Part shown: piece after piece, positions 21,706-30,428 of the stretch
Position numbering within the stretch: position 1 is the stretch's first letter
Layout of the letters: every line of letters starts with the position of its first letter
Origin: Heloderma charlesbogerti
Lineage: Eukaryota > Chordata > Lepidosauria > Squamata > Helodermatidae
Assembly (NCBI GenBank): GCA_026122225.1
Contig: JANEZZ010002759.1
Span: 1-64,000, forward strand
DNA: 64,000 bases
Direction of reading: 5' to 3'
The notes under the pieces: generated by a model
What the model was told of the DNA's origin: nothing
Databases searched by the model: none
What the model saw: only the letters and a program-made list of their open reading frames with translations
Made by a program: the position numbers and the translations under genes

Positions 21706-22184
21706 AGTAGTAAAGGAGGGGGGTTCGCATCAAACTCTAAACCATGCCCCGTTTTTGAAGGTGACAGTTGTGCCAGCCCCCATTGAGACAGGAAGTCCCG
21801 CCCTAGCCAGAAGCCCCATGTATGCGATCAGCTGACCCGGTCATATGACCTTCAGGGTCACCTGATGGGGGTCATGTCACCCCTCTACGAACTTGCCATG
21901 CCACTGTAGACACATAGGAATTGGTGTTAGAGCCCCAGCAGGTACAGACACAGAGATGGCCTGCAGGGCCTTTTCCAAGCCGTGCCCGGATTGGTCCTGT
22001 GGGGTCATATGACCCCTCTACGAACTCGCCAAGCCACCACGGCCCAATAGGAAAAGTTCTTAGAGCCTAGCCCTGTAAGGTCATGCCCCACAACCCCATT
22101 GACCAATAGGGACAGCCTTGCCCCCAGAAAAACAGCCTTTTATCATGCCCAGACACGTTTTCTGCACAGAGAACATGGCGTGGC
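21706..22184 (+). repeat. Polinton left terminal inverted repeat (2 tandem units)
   Basis: 479 bp, inverted relative to 28000-28744. Inside are two copies of a 133-bp tandem unit (CCCTCTACGA at 21881 and 22014). The inner boundary lies in AACATGGCGTGGC, the same sequence that supplies the start codon of the gene on the other side; here that frame stops after five codons. Confidence 0.85.
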
Positions 22185-22243
22185 TTACATAGTATCAATT
22201 ATATACTCATCCCTCGGTACCCTTGTGCATTCAGCCCAGAAAG

Positions 22244-22790
22244 ATGGAGACTGCACCTATGACAGTTGGAGTCATAAACAGTAAACCAGGGAAGGGAACT
22301 GTTGTCACAGCGACTGTAACAGAGAGCTTACCTTTAGCTGTATTTCCCATGGGGCAAAGAACTTTTCCTGAAACCAAGTTACATGCCGCTTGGAGTATGG
22401 ATAGCACTGAAGTGAAGCCTGTTGAAGACATGGATGGCGGGATGCTTATGAAAATAGCCACTTTGCCTTTAGAGAAAATGTAGCTGGGGGATCCTGACAC
22501 AACCTGGTCTACTTTCCGCACATCCCTTGAGGATCTGGAAGAGGAGATGGTAGTTGTGGCAGAGAAAGGAGGCACACCAGTAAGTGTTTATTTCTGAGAT
22601 TTGTTCTTAATAGTATTTAGAGAGCAATTCCGGGGGTGGGGGTACATGCTGCTGACTCTAAGCTTTTCATTGTGTAACACAGGAACATGGAATGTGTGGT
22701 AATATTGAGAACCTGAACATCCAGAGTTCACCAACAGTCAACATTTCCTGCCTGTCATGTATTTGCCCAGACATGGTCATAGAAAGATAA
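22244..22790 (+). pseudogene. Small two-exon Polinton gene of unknown function, one internal stop
   Basis: Exon 1 (22244-22579, 112 codons) begins METAPMTVGVINSKPGKG and ends EKGGTP before a GTAAGT donor. Exon 2 (22683-22790) follows a TAACACAG acceptor and encodes 35 residues with four Cys, ending TAA. Both junctions are in phase 0. AATAAA follows at 22822. One TAG at about 22481 interrupts exon 1. I recognise no family. The start is the ATG opening the frame; an upstream ATG in the terminal repeat (22174) reads only five codons. Splicing is inferred from consensus sites and frame, not shown. Confidence 0.5.
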
Positions 22791-22821
22791 TGCTTTCTGT
22801 GGTGGTTGTTCCTTTTGCACC

Positions 22822-22827
22822 AATAAA
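22822..22827 (+). terminator. AATAAA poly(A) signal of the left Polinton gene
   Basis: AATAAA 32 bases after the stop codon of the 22244-22790 gene, before the integrase frame begins. Confidence 0.5.
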
Positions 22828-23035
22828 AATGCTTTGTAGTAACCCTATGCGTCCATTCTTGTGTTAACCTACAAAACGTCAGAGCATGAAGAAATCTTAA
22901 AGATTTAATATTCCCCCAGTGATGTTGGGAGTTTGGGTGGAGTGAACCCCTTATTTCAGGAGGCAAAGAAACAGAGCAAAACACTGGTCAGAAGAGAGGT
23001 TACCAAGTGGCTCTCAGATCAGGAGGCTTATACAC

Positions 23036-23917
23036 TAGGGATGGTGGAGAATTCCACCACGGATTCCAGTGAGGCCAAATGCACTGGCATTCGGCCCCCC
23101 GGAATCCGTGGCGGAACGGCCTCCTGTCCCCCGCCCGCCCCGCAAACCCCCCCGGGACAGCACTTACCTGGGGTGGATGTGGCAGCGGGTGCGGCGGTGG
23201 CAGTGCGGCGGCGGCGGGGCAGTGGCGGCGGTGGCGCGGCAGCGGAAGGTGCGGCGGCAGGGGTGGATGCAGGGGCAGTGGCGGAAGGTGCGGCGGCGGT
23301 GTGGCGGCGGCAGAAGGTCCGGCTGTGAGGGCAGCAGGTGCGGCGGGGGCGGCGGTGGAGGCGGCAGCGGGGACGGTGGCGGAAGGTGCAGCGGGGGCAG
23401 GGGCAGCAACGGGGGTGGCTGGTCTCCTGGCTGGCCACTGCTGGGCGCAGCATATGCAAATGGCAGTGGCTATGGCGGCCGCCATTTGTGTTCGCTATTT
23501 TTAGCCGTTCTAGCCTACGTAAATATTTACATAGGCTAGAACGGCGAAAAATAGCGAACGCAAATGGTGGCCGCCGTAACCGCCGCCATTTGCATACGCA
23601 TTTTTTAAAACTTTGCCGTGATAGGCTACGTAAATATTTCCGTAGCCTATCATGGTTAAGTACAGGGACACAAACAACGGCGGCTACAGCCACTGCCATT
23701 TGCGTCCCTGCTGCCCAGCAGCCAGATGTCCAGCTGCTGGTGGAGCTGGCTGGCGGCTCCGCAGAATCCCTGTGGAGCAGAGCCGGCCAGGTAGGATTCT
23801 GGGGGGAGGGACAGAGCATCTCCCCCCCGTCGATGATTCCGGAGGGAGGGACAGAGCGCCTGCCCCCCCACTGCGAAGCAGATCCGCAAAACGGTAAGTG
23901 ACTTTCGTACATCCCTA
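23036..23917 (-). mobile_element. Palindrome-rich hAT-like MITE, copy 5 (in Polinton integrase)
   Basis: 882 bp. TAGGGATG to CATCCCTA with TTATACAC and TTACACAC (7 of 8) on the two sides, splitting the integrase codons YT and LHKPAR. The left third is an imperfect GGC/GCG-rich low-complexity expansion (23180-23420). Palindromes at about 23505 and 23615. Donor-like sites: 23162-23169 (complement) and 23892-23899 (plus). Confidence 0.9.
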
Positions 23918-24247
23918 TTACACACTGCATAAACCAGCCAGGATCCATTTTAAATGAAATAGGACCATAGTGTCTGAAGTGGACGCAAAATGGCAAGCCG
24001 ATTTAGTCGACATGAAGGAATTTTCTCAATACGACAATGGTTACAAGTATATTTTAACAGTGATAGACATTCTGTCTAAATATGCCTGAGCTTGCGCTCT
24101 GAAAGGCAAAACGGGCAGGGAGGTGTCTGGAGCTTTTAAAGTGGTTTTCACACAAGACAGAAGGCAGCCTATCAAAATACAGACGGACAAAGGAACAGAG
24201 TTCCTAAACAAGGATGTGGGTCGTCTATTCAAAAAACATGGGGTACA

Positions 24248-25009
24248 TAGGGATGGCGGAGAATTTCTCCACAAATCTCAGGGAGGTTGAATGCCAACGA
24301 ATTCAGCCCCCCGAAATTGGCGGTGAAATTCTCTGCCACCCCCCGCCACCCCCCCGCAATGGGACTTACCTCCTTTGAATGTCCCTCTCGGCAGCGGGTC
24401 CCAGCGGCATTTCGGCGGGGGCGGCGGCCGGTCTTCCGACTGGCTGCCGCCGCCGCCATTACAAAGTAAATGTAAAAACACACACACGTGATAGGCTACG
24501 TAACGATATACGTAGCCTATCACGGCTAAATTTCCAAAGTCAGCTGTGATAGGCTACATAAATCGTTATGTAGCCTATCACAGGTGACTTTGAAAAAAAA
24601 AAGCACGTACTCAAATGGCGGCGCCCATGGGCGCCGCCATTTGCATACGCGCTCCCCCCCCCAAAGTCACCCGTGATAGGCTACGTAACAATTTATGTAG
24701 CCTATCACGGCTGACTTTGGAAATCTAGCTGTGATAGGCTATGTAAATCGTTACATAGCCTATCACGTGTGTGTGTGTGTGGGGGGTTTATATTTACTTT
24801 TTTATTTCGCGGCCGGGGAGACGGGGCGCTCCTCCCCAGCCTGAATTTCGGGGGCGAGGGATGGGGCGCCTCCCCCCTGGCCTGAATTTTGGCTGGGTGG
24901 GGCGGGGCACCTCCCCCCCCGGCCTGAACTTCGGGGGGAGAACCGAATCGCCTCCCCCCCACCACGAAGTAAGCTGCGGGACCAGGTAAGGGACTTTTGT
25001 CCATCCTTA
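24248..25009 (-). mobile_element. Palindrome-rich hAT-like MITE, copy 6 (in Polinton integrase)
   Basis: 762 bp. The left duplication is GGGGTACA (24240-24247). Its right partner was split by the next MITE: GGGG lies at 25010-25013 and TACA at 25995-25998. The core is a foldback of about 280 bp centred near 24627, with two GATAGGCTACGT palindromes on each side of a CGCCCATGGGCG centre. Donor-like sites: 24364-24371 (complement) and 24984-24991 (plus). A (GT)n run begins at 24767. Confidence 0.9.
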
Positions 25010-25013
25010 GGGG

Positions 25014-25986
25014 TAGGGATGGCGGAGAATTTCTCCCCGAAACTTCGGGGGGCCGAGCGCCAACGCGTTCGGCCCCCCGAACAAGTTTCGGAGAGAAATC
25101 CTCCGCACCCCCCCCGCCCCCCGCACCCCCCCCGGGACGGGACTTACCTTTTGCGAATGTCCCTCCTGGTGGCTGGTCCGGCCGGCGGTTCGGCGGGTGT
25201 TCGAGCGAGGCGGGAGCGGCAGCCGGTCTTTTGACCGGCTGCCGCCGCCGCCATTGTAATGAAAGAAAAAAAAATGCCCCCTGATAGGCTATGTGATGAT
25301 TCACGTAGCCTATCACAGCTAGATTTGCAAAGTCAGCCGTGATAGGCTACGTGAATCGTCACGTAGCCTATCACGGGTGACTTTAAAAAAAAAAAAAAGA
25401 GTGTACGGATAATGGCGGCCCCCATAGGGAGCCGCCATTCCCGTTCCTTATTTGGTGGCTGTAGTCTACGTAAATGTTTACGTAGACTACGGCGAAAATA
25501 AGGGCAATGCTATTTGCGTTGCCCTTATTTTCGCCGTAGTCTACGTAAACATTTACGTAGACTACAGCCACTAAATAAGGAACGCGAATGGCGGCTCCCT
25601 ATGGGGGCCGCCATTCGCGTACGTGCTTTTTTTTTTTTTTTTTAAAGTCACCCGTGATAGGCTACGTGACAATTCACGTAGCCTATCACGGCTGACTTTG
25701 CAGATCTAGCCGTGATAGGCTACGTGAATCGTCACGTAGCCTATCAGGAGGCGTTTTGTTTTGTTTTGTTTTACTTTCACGTTCGCGGCCGGGCAAGGCG
25801 GGAAGCCTCCTCCCCGGCCTGAATTTCGGCCGGGCGAGGCGGGAAGCCTCCCCCCCGGCCTGAATTTCAGCCGGGCGAGGCGGGAAGCCTCCCCCCCGGC
25901 CTGAACTTCGCGGGGGGAGCAGCGAAGCGCTCCCCCCCACCGCGAACGGCCTTCGACGACAGGTAAGGGACTTTCGTCCACCCCTA
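25014..25986 (-). mobile_element. Palindrome-rich hAT-like MITE, copy 7 (inserted at the edge of copy 6)
   Basis: 973 bp, duplication CTTAGGGG / CATAGGGG, made of the last 4 bases of copy 6 plus the first 4 of its target duplication. It is the most complete foldback in the window: arms of about 245 bp centred at about 25513, each with two GTGATAGGCTACGTGA palindromes, one ATGGCGGC inverted pair and one TAGTCTACGTAAATG palindrome. Donor-like sites: 25142-25149 (complement) and 25961-25968 (plus). Confidence 0.92.
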
Positions 25987-26639
25987 CATAGGGGTACACC
26001 ATTTTGTTTCCAATAATGAGGTCAAAGCTGGGGGCGTTGAGAGGTTCAACAGGACTTTAAAAACAAAAATGTGGAAGTATTTCACAGCCAACAATGCCTT
26101 CACTTATATAGATGGGCTACCGCAATTCCTAAAAAGTTATAACCATAGCTTTCACAGAACCATCAAAGCTAGACCTGTGGATGTTAATCAGTCTAACTCC
26201 CTGGCCATTTGGAAAGTAGTCTATGGGAGCTCTGTAAAAAGGAAACATGTGGCACCCCTGCTCAGAAAAGGGGACCATGTGCAGATTTCTAAAAGCAAGG
26301 GTGTCTTTGCAAAGGGTTACAAACAGAATTTCACCACAGAGTTATTATAGTGGATCAAGTCATCCAAAGAGCAAAGAGACCTGTCTACCAGTTAAAAGAT
26401 TATGAAGGAGACACAGTAGTGGGGACCTTCTATCCTGAAGAATTACAGAAGGTTGATGCCACGGAGGATAGGGTGTACAGGATCGAAGAAGTCCTGGCTA
26501 CAAAAGGTAGGGGTAGGAGAAAGTATCACCTAGTGAAATGGTTAGGCTGGCCTAGCAAGTTCAACAGTTGGGTGCTCACTTCTGATCTTTATAAACCTGT
26601 ATAGAAGGGCAGAACAGGATGGGTGACAGTGGGTTTTAC

Positions 26640-26745
26640 TAGGGATGTACGAAAGTGACTTACCTTTATGAGGATTCTGTTCATGGGGGGGGGAGGTGTT
26701 CCGTCCCTCCCCCCAGGATCCTCAACAGGGGGAGGCAATCCAGTC
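26640..26745 (+). mobile_element. Truncated end of the same MITE family
   Basis: TAGGGATGTACGAAAGTGA, then ACTTACCT (donor-like on the complement, 26658-26665) and the CCTCCCCCC blocks that follow the S end in full copies. No palindromes and no right end, so it is truncated. It lies just after the integrase stop. Confidence 0.75.
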
Positions 26746-26934
26746 ATAGTTTTTTTTTGTGGGGGGAGGCTAGCTAGGGTATTTTTTAGAAAATCTAAGT
26801 GGTGCTTAAGGAATCTTTTACTTTTTAAAGACTCTTGAAGGTTTTACTTGCAGCCCTTGTGATTTCTATGTTTAATGATTCTTTCAAAAACGATTCTGAC
26901 AAAACAAAAATGCAGCAGTTTTCAAATGAGCCAT

Positions 26935-26940
26935 TTTATT
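26935..26940 (-). terminator. AATAAA poly(A) signal overlapping the stop codon
   Basis: On the minus strand the end reads GAATAAAATGG: the TAA stop of the three-exon gene lies inside AATAAA. Such overlap is typical of compact virus-like genomes. Confidence 0.6.
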
Positions 26941-28009
26941 CAGAGTTTTGCTTTACAGATGTAAGAAAATATTTATAGGACCTGTTTCTAATCACTTTCA
27001 TTACATGATTTAAAAATACATGATCGGTATTTTTCAGGGTTTTATCTAGTAGTTTCAGGGCTTTGTGTGAACGACCAATTTTAGTCACCAAAATTAAAAC
27101 TTTATCGACACACTCTTGTGTTAGCACGAGACAGTTTAAACTGTATCCAATTAGAGTAATAATAAACAGTATACTTTTAAAACATATTTTTCCACATACA
27201 ATTCTCAGCTTTCTAGAGATGACACTCTTTGGCCAAGATAAGCATTCATGTGAGGATTGTCCTGGTGCTTGGATTATACATCCAATACATGTATCATGTA
27301 GATATTCAATTAAGCAGTGCTTCAGAATTCCAAAAACAGTGGCTCTGACAATGTATTGCATTGCTCTGCAGTGCTTTCTGGGTGAGCTGAAGCTTGTTTC
27401 ATCTGCTTCCAGGCCTAGAATACTTTTCAGGATGACATGGACTGGCTGCTCCATTGACAGATCAGCACAACCCTAAAAAGAAATTAAGAAAATACTTTTG
27501 GTGTCTCCTAAACACACACAGCATGTCTATCGATGCTACAAATAATCACACGTACCTGTATTTGAAAGTTTCCTATTGAGGCCATCTTCCATAATGCCAC
27601 CAGGGATGGCCCCTCTGTTTTAATTCCAACAGTTTTTCCAAGGCCTTCTGCACCAACATTATTCACGCAGGGGTCCTGGAAAATTGAACAATCTATTATG
27701 AAGCTGTATCCTGCCTGTAACCCTTTTGCAAACTTTGGAAACCACCACAAAATATCCCCTCCAACCATCCATCCATACACATAGATAGAAACATTGAAAT
27801 CTTACCTGTGCTACAAGGTTCTCTAGTGAAATGGCCTCCAATATGTTCTGCCACATTTGGGAAACCTCGGCCTCCTCCTCGTGTAGAAGTTTAGGTGGTG
27901 GAAAAGCAGAGTCATCAGAATTGGTACTAATATACTGTTTTTGGGGGTCACATTCTGCAGCCGGTGGAGGAATAGCAGATGGCCCTGGAGGGGTGCTTGG
28001 CCACGCCAT
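26936..28009 (-). CDS. Three-exon Polinton gene of unknown function, open reading frame intact
   Basis: Read on the minus strand: exon 1 27806-28009 (68 codons, ATG inside the terminal repeat, Pro-rich start MAWPSTPPGPS), exon 2 27556-27675 (40 codons), exon 3 26936-27472 (178 codons plus TAA). All introns are GT-AG and phase 0: donors CAG/GTAAG and CAG/GTACG, acceptors TTCCAG and TTTTTAG. The predicted protein has 286 residues. Exon 3 contains CIGCIIQAPGQSSHECL, a Cys/His cluster that could bind metal, and a basic C-terminus. No signal peptide is seen; one hydrophobic stretch (ILFIITLIGYSLNCLVL) might be a membrane segment. I do not recognise the family. It is the only multi-exon frame in the window without a stop. 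Splicing is inferred. Confidence 0.6.
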
Positions 28010-28744
28010 GTTCTCTGTGAAGAAAACATGTCTGGGCATGATAAAAGGCTGTTTTTCTGGGGACAAGGCTGTCCCTATTGGTCAATGGGGTTGTGGGGCA
28101 TGACCTTACAGGGCTAGGCTCTAAGACCTCTTCCTATTGGGCCGTGGTGGCTTGGCAAGTTCATAGAGGGGTCACATGACCCCGCAGGACCAATCTGGGT
28201 GCGACTTGGAAAAGGCCCCGTGGGCCATCTCCTCACCCGTACCCACTAGGGCTCTAAAACCAATTCCTATTGGTCCACAGCTGCGTGATGAGTTCATAGA
28301 GGGGTCACATGACCCTACAGGATTAATCTCGGCACGGCTTGGAAAAGCCCCTGTGGGCCATCTCCACGCCCATACCTGCTAGGGCTCTAAAACCAATTCC
28401 TATTGGTCCATGGCTGCATGACGAGTTCGTAGAAGGGTCACATGACCCCGCTGGGCCAATCTGGGAGCAGCTTGGAAATGGCACCACGGGCCATTTCTGC
28501 ACCTGTGCCCCCTAGGGCTCTAACACCAATTCCTATGGGTCCATGATGGCATGGCAAGTTCATAGAGGGGTCACATGACCCCCGTCAGGTGACCCTGAAG
28601 GTCATATGACCAGGTCAGCTGATCGCATACGTGGGGCTTCCAGCTAGGGCAGGACTTCCCATCTCAACGGGGGGCAGCGCAACTGTCACCTTCAAAAATG
28701 GGGTGTAGTTTAGAGTTTGATGCGAACCCCCCTCCTTTACTACT
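28000..28744 (-). repeat. Polinton right terminal inverted repeat (4 tandem units)
   Basis: 745 bp. Inside are four tandem copies of a 133-bp unit (TCATAGAGGG or its variant at 28161, 28294, 28427 and 28560), each with GGTCACATGACC and CCTATTGG. The left repeat has two. The length difference between arms, 266 bp, equals two units. The CCAAT-type box (CCTATTGG) and the palindrome GTCACATGAC recur in every unit and may form the promoter of the adjacent gene. Confidence 0.85.
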
Positions 28745-28938
28745 CAGAGTTATTCCCCAGGGCTGTACCAACACGAAAAGCTGCAACGAGACTCCTATTT
28801 TATAGGAGAAAACAGGGCTGGCGTGTTCCATAACAATATATCCTGCAAGAAAAATCAGCAACCTATGAGATACGGTTTAAGAACTTTGAACAATATTTGA
28901 GAACATCTGAGGACCTGTAAGATTTATTGGAGAAAACT

Positions 28939-29764
28939 ATGGCTGAACCAAGAAGATGAAAAGGGCTTGCTTCAACACCTCCCACAACTCCTGTGTCAAA
29001 GGTGCTGAAAACAGAAGATTTAGCAGAATTATTTATGATGATGAAAACCCTATCTTCACAATTTTTGGGACTAGTTCAAAGGCTGGACTTAATTCAAAAT
29101 TCCATCACTGATATGCAGAGAGCTGTCGATTTAATTAATACATCACAGAAAAAAATGGAGTCCAAAATTAATGAGCTTGAAGACCGAGTGGCAAGAAATG
29201 AAACTATGACACATGTTATTTATAAAAATATATTTGACAGAATCTCTCAGTTGGAGGCCTATACAAAGAGAGCCAACGTACATATAGTGGGGATTAAAAG
29301 CTTGTCTAATGATGTGAAATTGTCTGCTTTTGTGGATAAACTTTTGCATGAGATACTTACTATATCCTCTGACTATTCTCTTGATATTGAGCAGGCATTT
29401 CATGTGCCAATTCCAAATCCTAAAGGGAATGATTATACAATTATAGTTCAATTTGCAAAAGTCTCCACAAAGTTTTATATCCTGAATTTGGCAAAACAAG
29501 CTGGAAACCTTTCCTGGAAAGGATAAAATTTTACAGGATAAAATTATGCTGTTCCCAGATTACATCAAAGAAGTGGTGAATAAAAGAAGGCAATTTATCA
29601 AAGCAAAGAATCTGGCAAAACAAATGAACTTACAATATTACTTAAAATATCCTGGTACACTTTGTATTGTGTCTGGAGACCAGATGAAGAAGTTTACGAA
29701 TCATGAAATGGCGGAGGCTTGGTTGAATGTTAAAATGCGTGAGAACTCTGTCACAACTCCATGA
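28939..29764 (+). pseudogene. ORF1 of the second L1-type element
   Basis: Begins MAEPRR then a TGA (a probable CpG decay of an Arg codon). It continues from 28993 with KVLKTEDLAELF, a coiled coil (about 29080-29200: DMQRAVDLINTSQKKME, INELEDRVA) and an RRM-like part (RANVHIVGIKSL, FHVPIPNPKGND). After a frameshift near 29527 comes the C-terminal domain (LFPDYIKEVVNKRRQF, LKYPGTLCIV, FTNHEMAEAWL), as in Tx1/L1 ORF1 proteins. RNA-binding chaperone of the L1 RNP. One stop and one frameshift. Confidence 0.8.
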
Positions 29765-30428
29765 AATGGAATTTCTAAATAAGTACTGTTAACTGCTTGT
29801 GTGTAGCTTTCAAGATCTAGACTAACTCAGAAGAAATGATTTTATACATATTTCTTTACCTTTATGTATTCTCTTTTTATTATTTTTTCTCTCTTTCTCT
29901 TTATGTTTCTTCTATTTTATATTTTAAAATAGACAAAATATCTAGTATAAAATATTATTGACTGTTGAAGATTCATCTTAAGTTTTATTATTATACAATA
30001 CCATATTCTCTCTTTTTGATTACTACTACTACTATTATTATTACTAATATTCAGGCTTTTGGGAATGAAGTGTAGAACTGTTGTGTTGATATAAAAGATT
30101 GTTTTACTAAATTGTAAGATCGTATAATAGATATAGTTTTTTTAAAATAGAATACCATTGGAGGTTGGGGGATGTTGGAGTTTAAATAAATGGAGAGGGA
30201 GAGAGGGAGGGAAGGGGAAAGAACTTGTTTCTTTTTTCTTGACTTCCTTTCTTCCTCTCCTTTATTTTTCTTTTTTCCTTTCTTTCTTCTCTTTCTGTTA
30301 TTACGGTGTCCTAACTAAAATATTGTATGGATGAGAATTGAAGTATTGAGTAGGTTGTTGGTAATTTTGGTAGTGTTTATAAAAATAAAATAAATAAAAA
30401 TATATTCCAAAAAAAGTTTCCCAGTTAG

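Larger units (their letters stand above)
22921..26604 (+). pseudogene. Polinton integrase (DDE) with chromodomain, broken
   Basis: Inserts the element DNA into the host chromosome. It is in three parts because of MITEs. N-terminal: LGGVNPLFQEAKKQ to WLSDQEAYT (22933-23035). Core: WQADLVDMKEF with the first Asp (about 24000), ILTVIDILSKYA, and IQTDKGTEF with the second Asp (about 24178). After the second MITE pair: VERFNRTLKTKMW with the Glu (about 26040), then the C-terminal core, and a chromodomain RIEEVLATKGRGRRKYHLVK to WLGWPSKFNSW (about 26480-26575). Breaks: a TGA replacing a Trp-like codon near 24087, a frameshift near 26345, and two MITE insertions. Confidence 0.85.
21706..28744 (+). 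mobile_element. Polinton/Maverick remnant, internally deleted
   Basis: Ends are the inverted AGTAGTAAAGGAGGGGGG, flanked by CAGGGT (21700-21705) and CAGAGT (28745-28750), a 6-bp duplication with one mismatch, as expected for Polintons. It has long terminal inverted repeats, a retroviral-like integrase with a chromodomain and two small genes pointing inwards from the repeats. Autonomous Polintons are 15-20 kb and carry a protein-primed DNA polymerase, packaging ATPase, protease and capsid genes; none is here. Without its MITEs the element is only about 4.4 kb, so most of the core was deleted. Confidence 0.85.
21504..30411 (+). mobile_element. ORF1-only L1-type element (HAL1-like), split by a Polinton
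   Basis: Flanked by a perfect 17-bp target duplication AAAAGTTTCCCAGTTAG (21487-21503 and 30412-30428). The 5' leader (21504-21705) resembles that of the L1 at 601. After removal of the Polinton it continues at 28745 with more leader, ORF1 (28939-29764) and a 3' region with pyrimidine-rich runs ending in an AAAATAAAATAAATAAAAA tail. No endonuclease or RT sequence is present between ORF1 and the tail. The layout is like the half-L1 (HAL1) elements of mammals, which rely on L1 machinery in trans. Apart from the Polinton the element is about 1.9 kb. Confidence 0.75.

Noticed and set aside
23028..23996. A 322-codon minus-strand open frame rich in Pro, Ala, Arg and His
   Set aside because: It runs through the GC-rich, palindromic MITE and its edges; composition is that of GGC/GCC repeats and no domain is visible.
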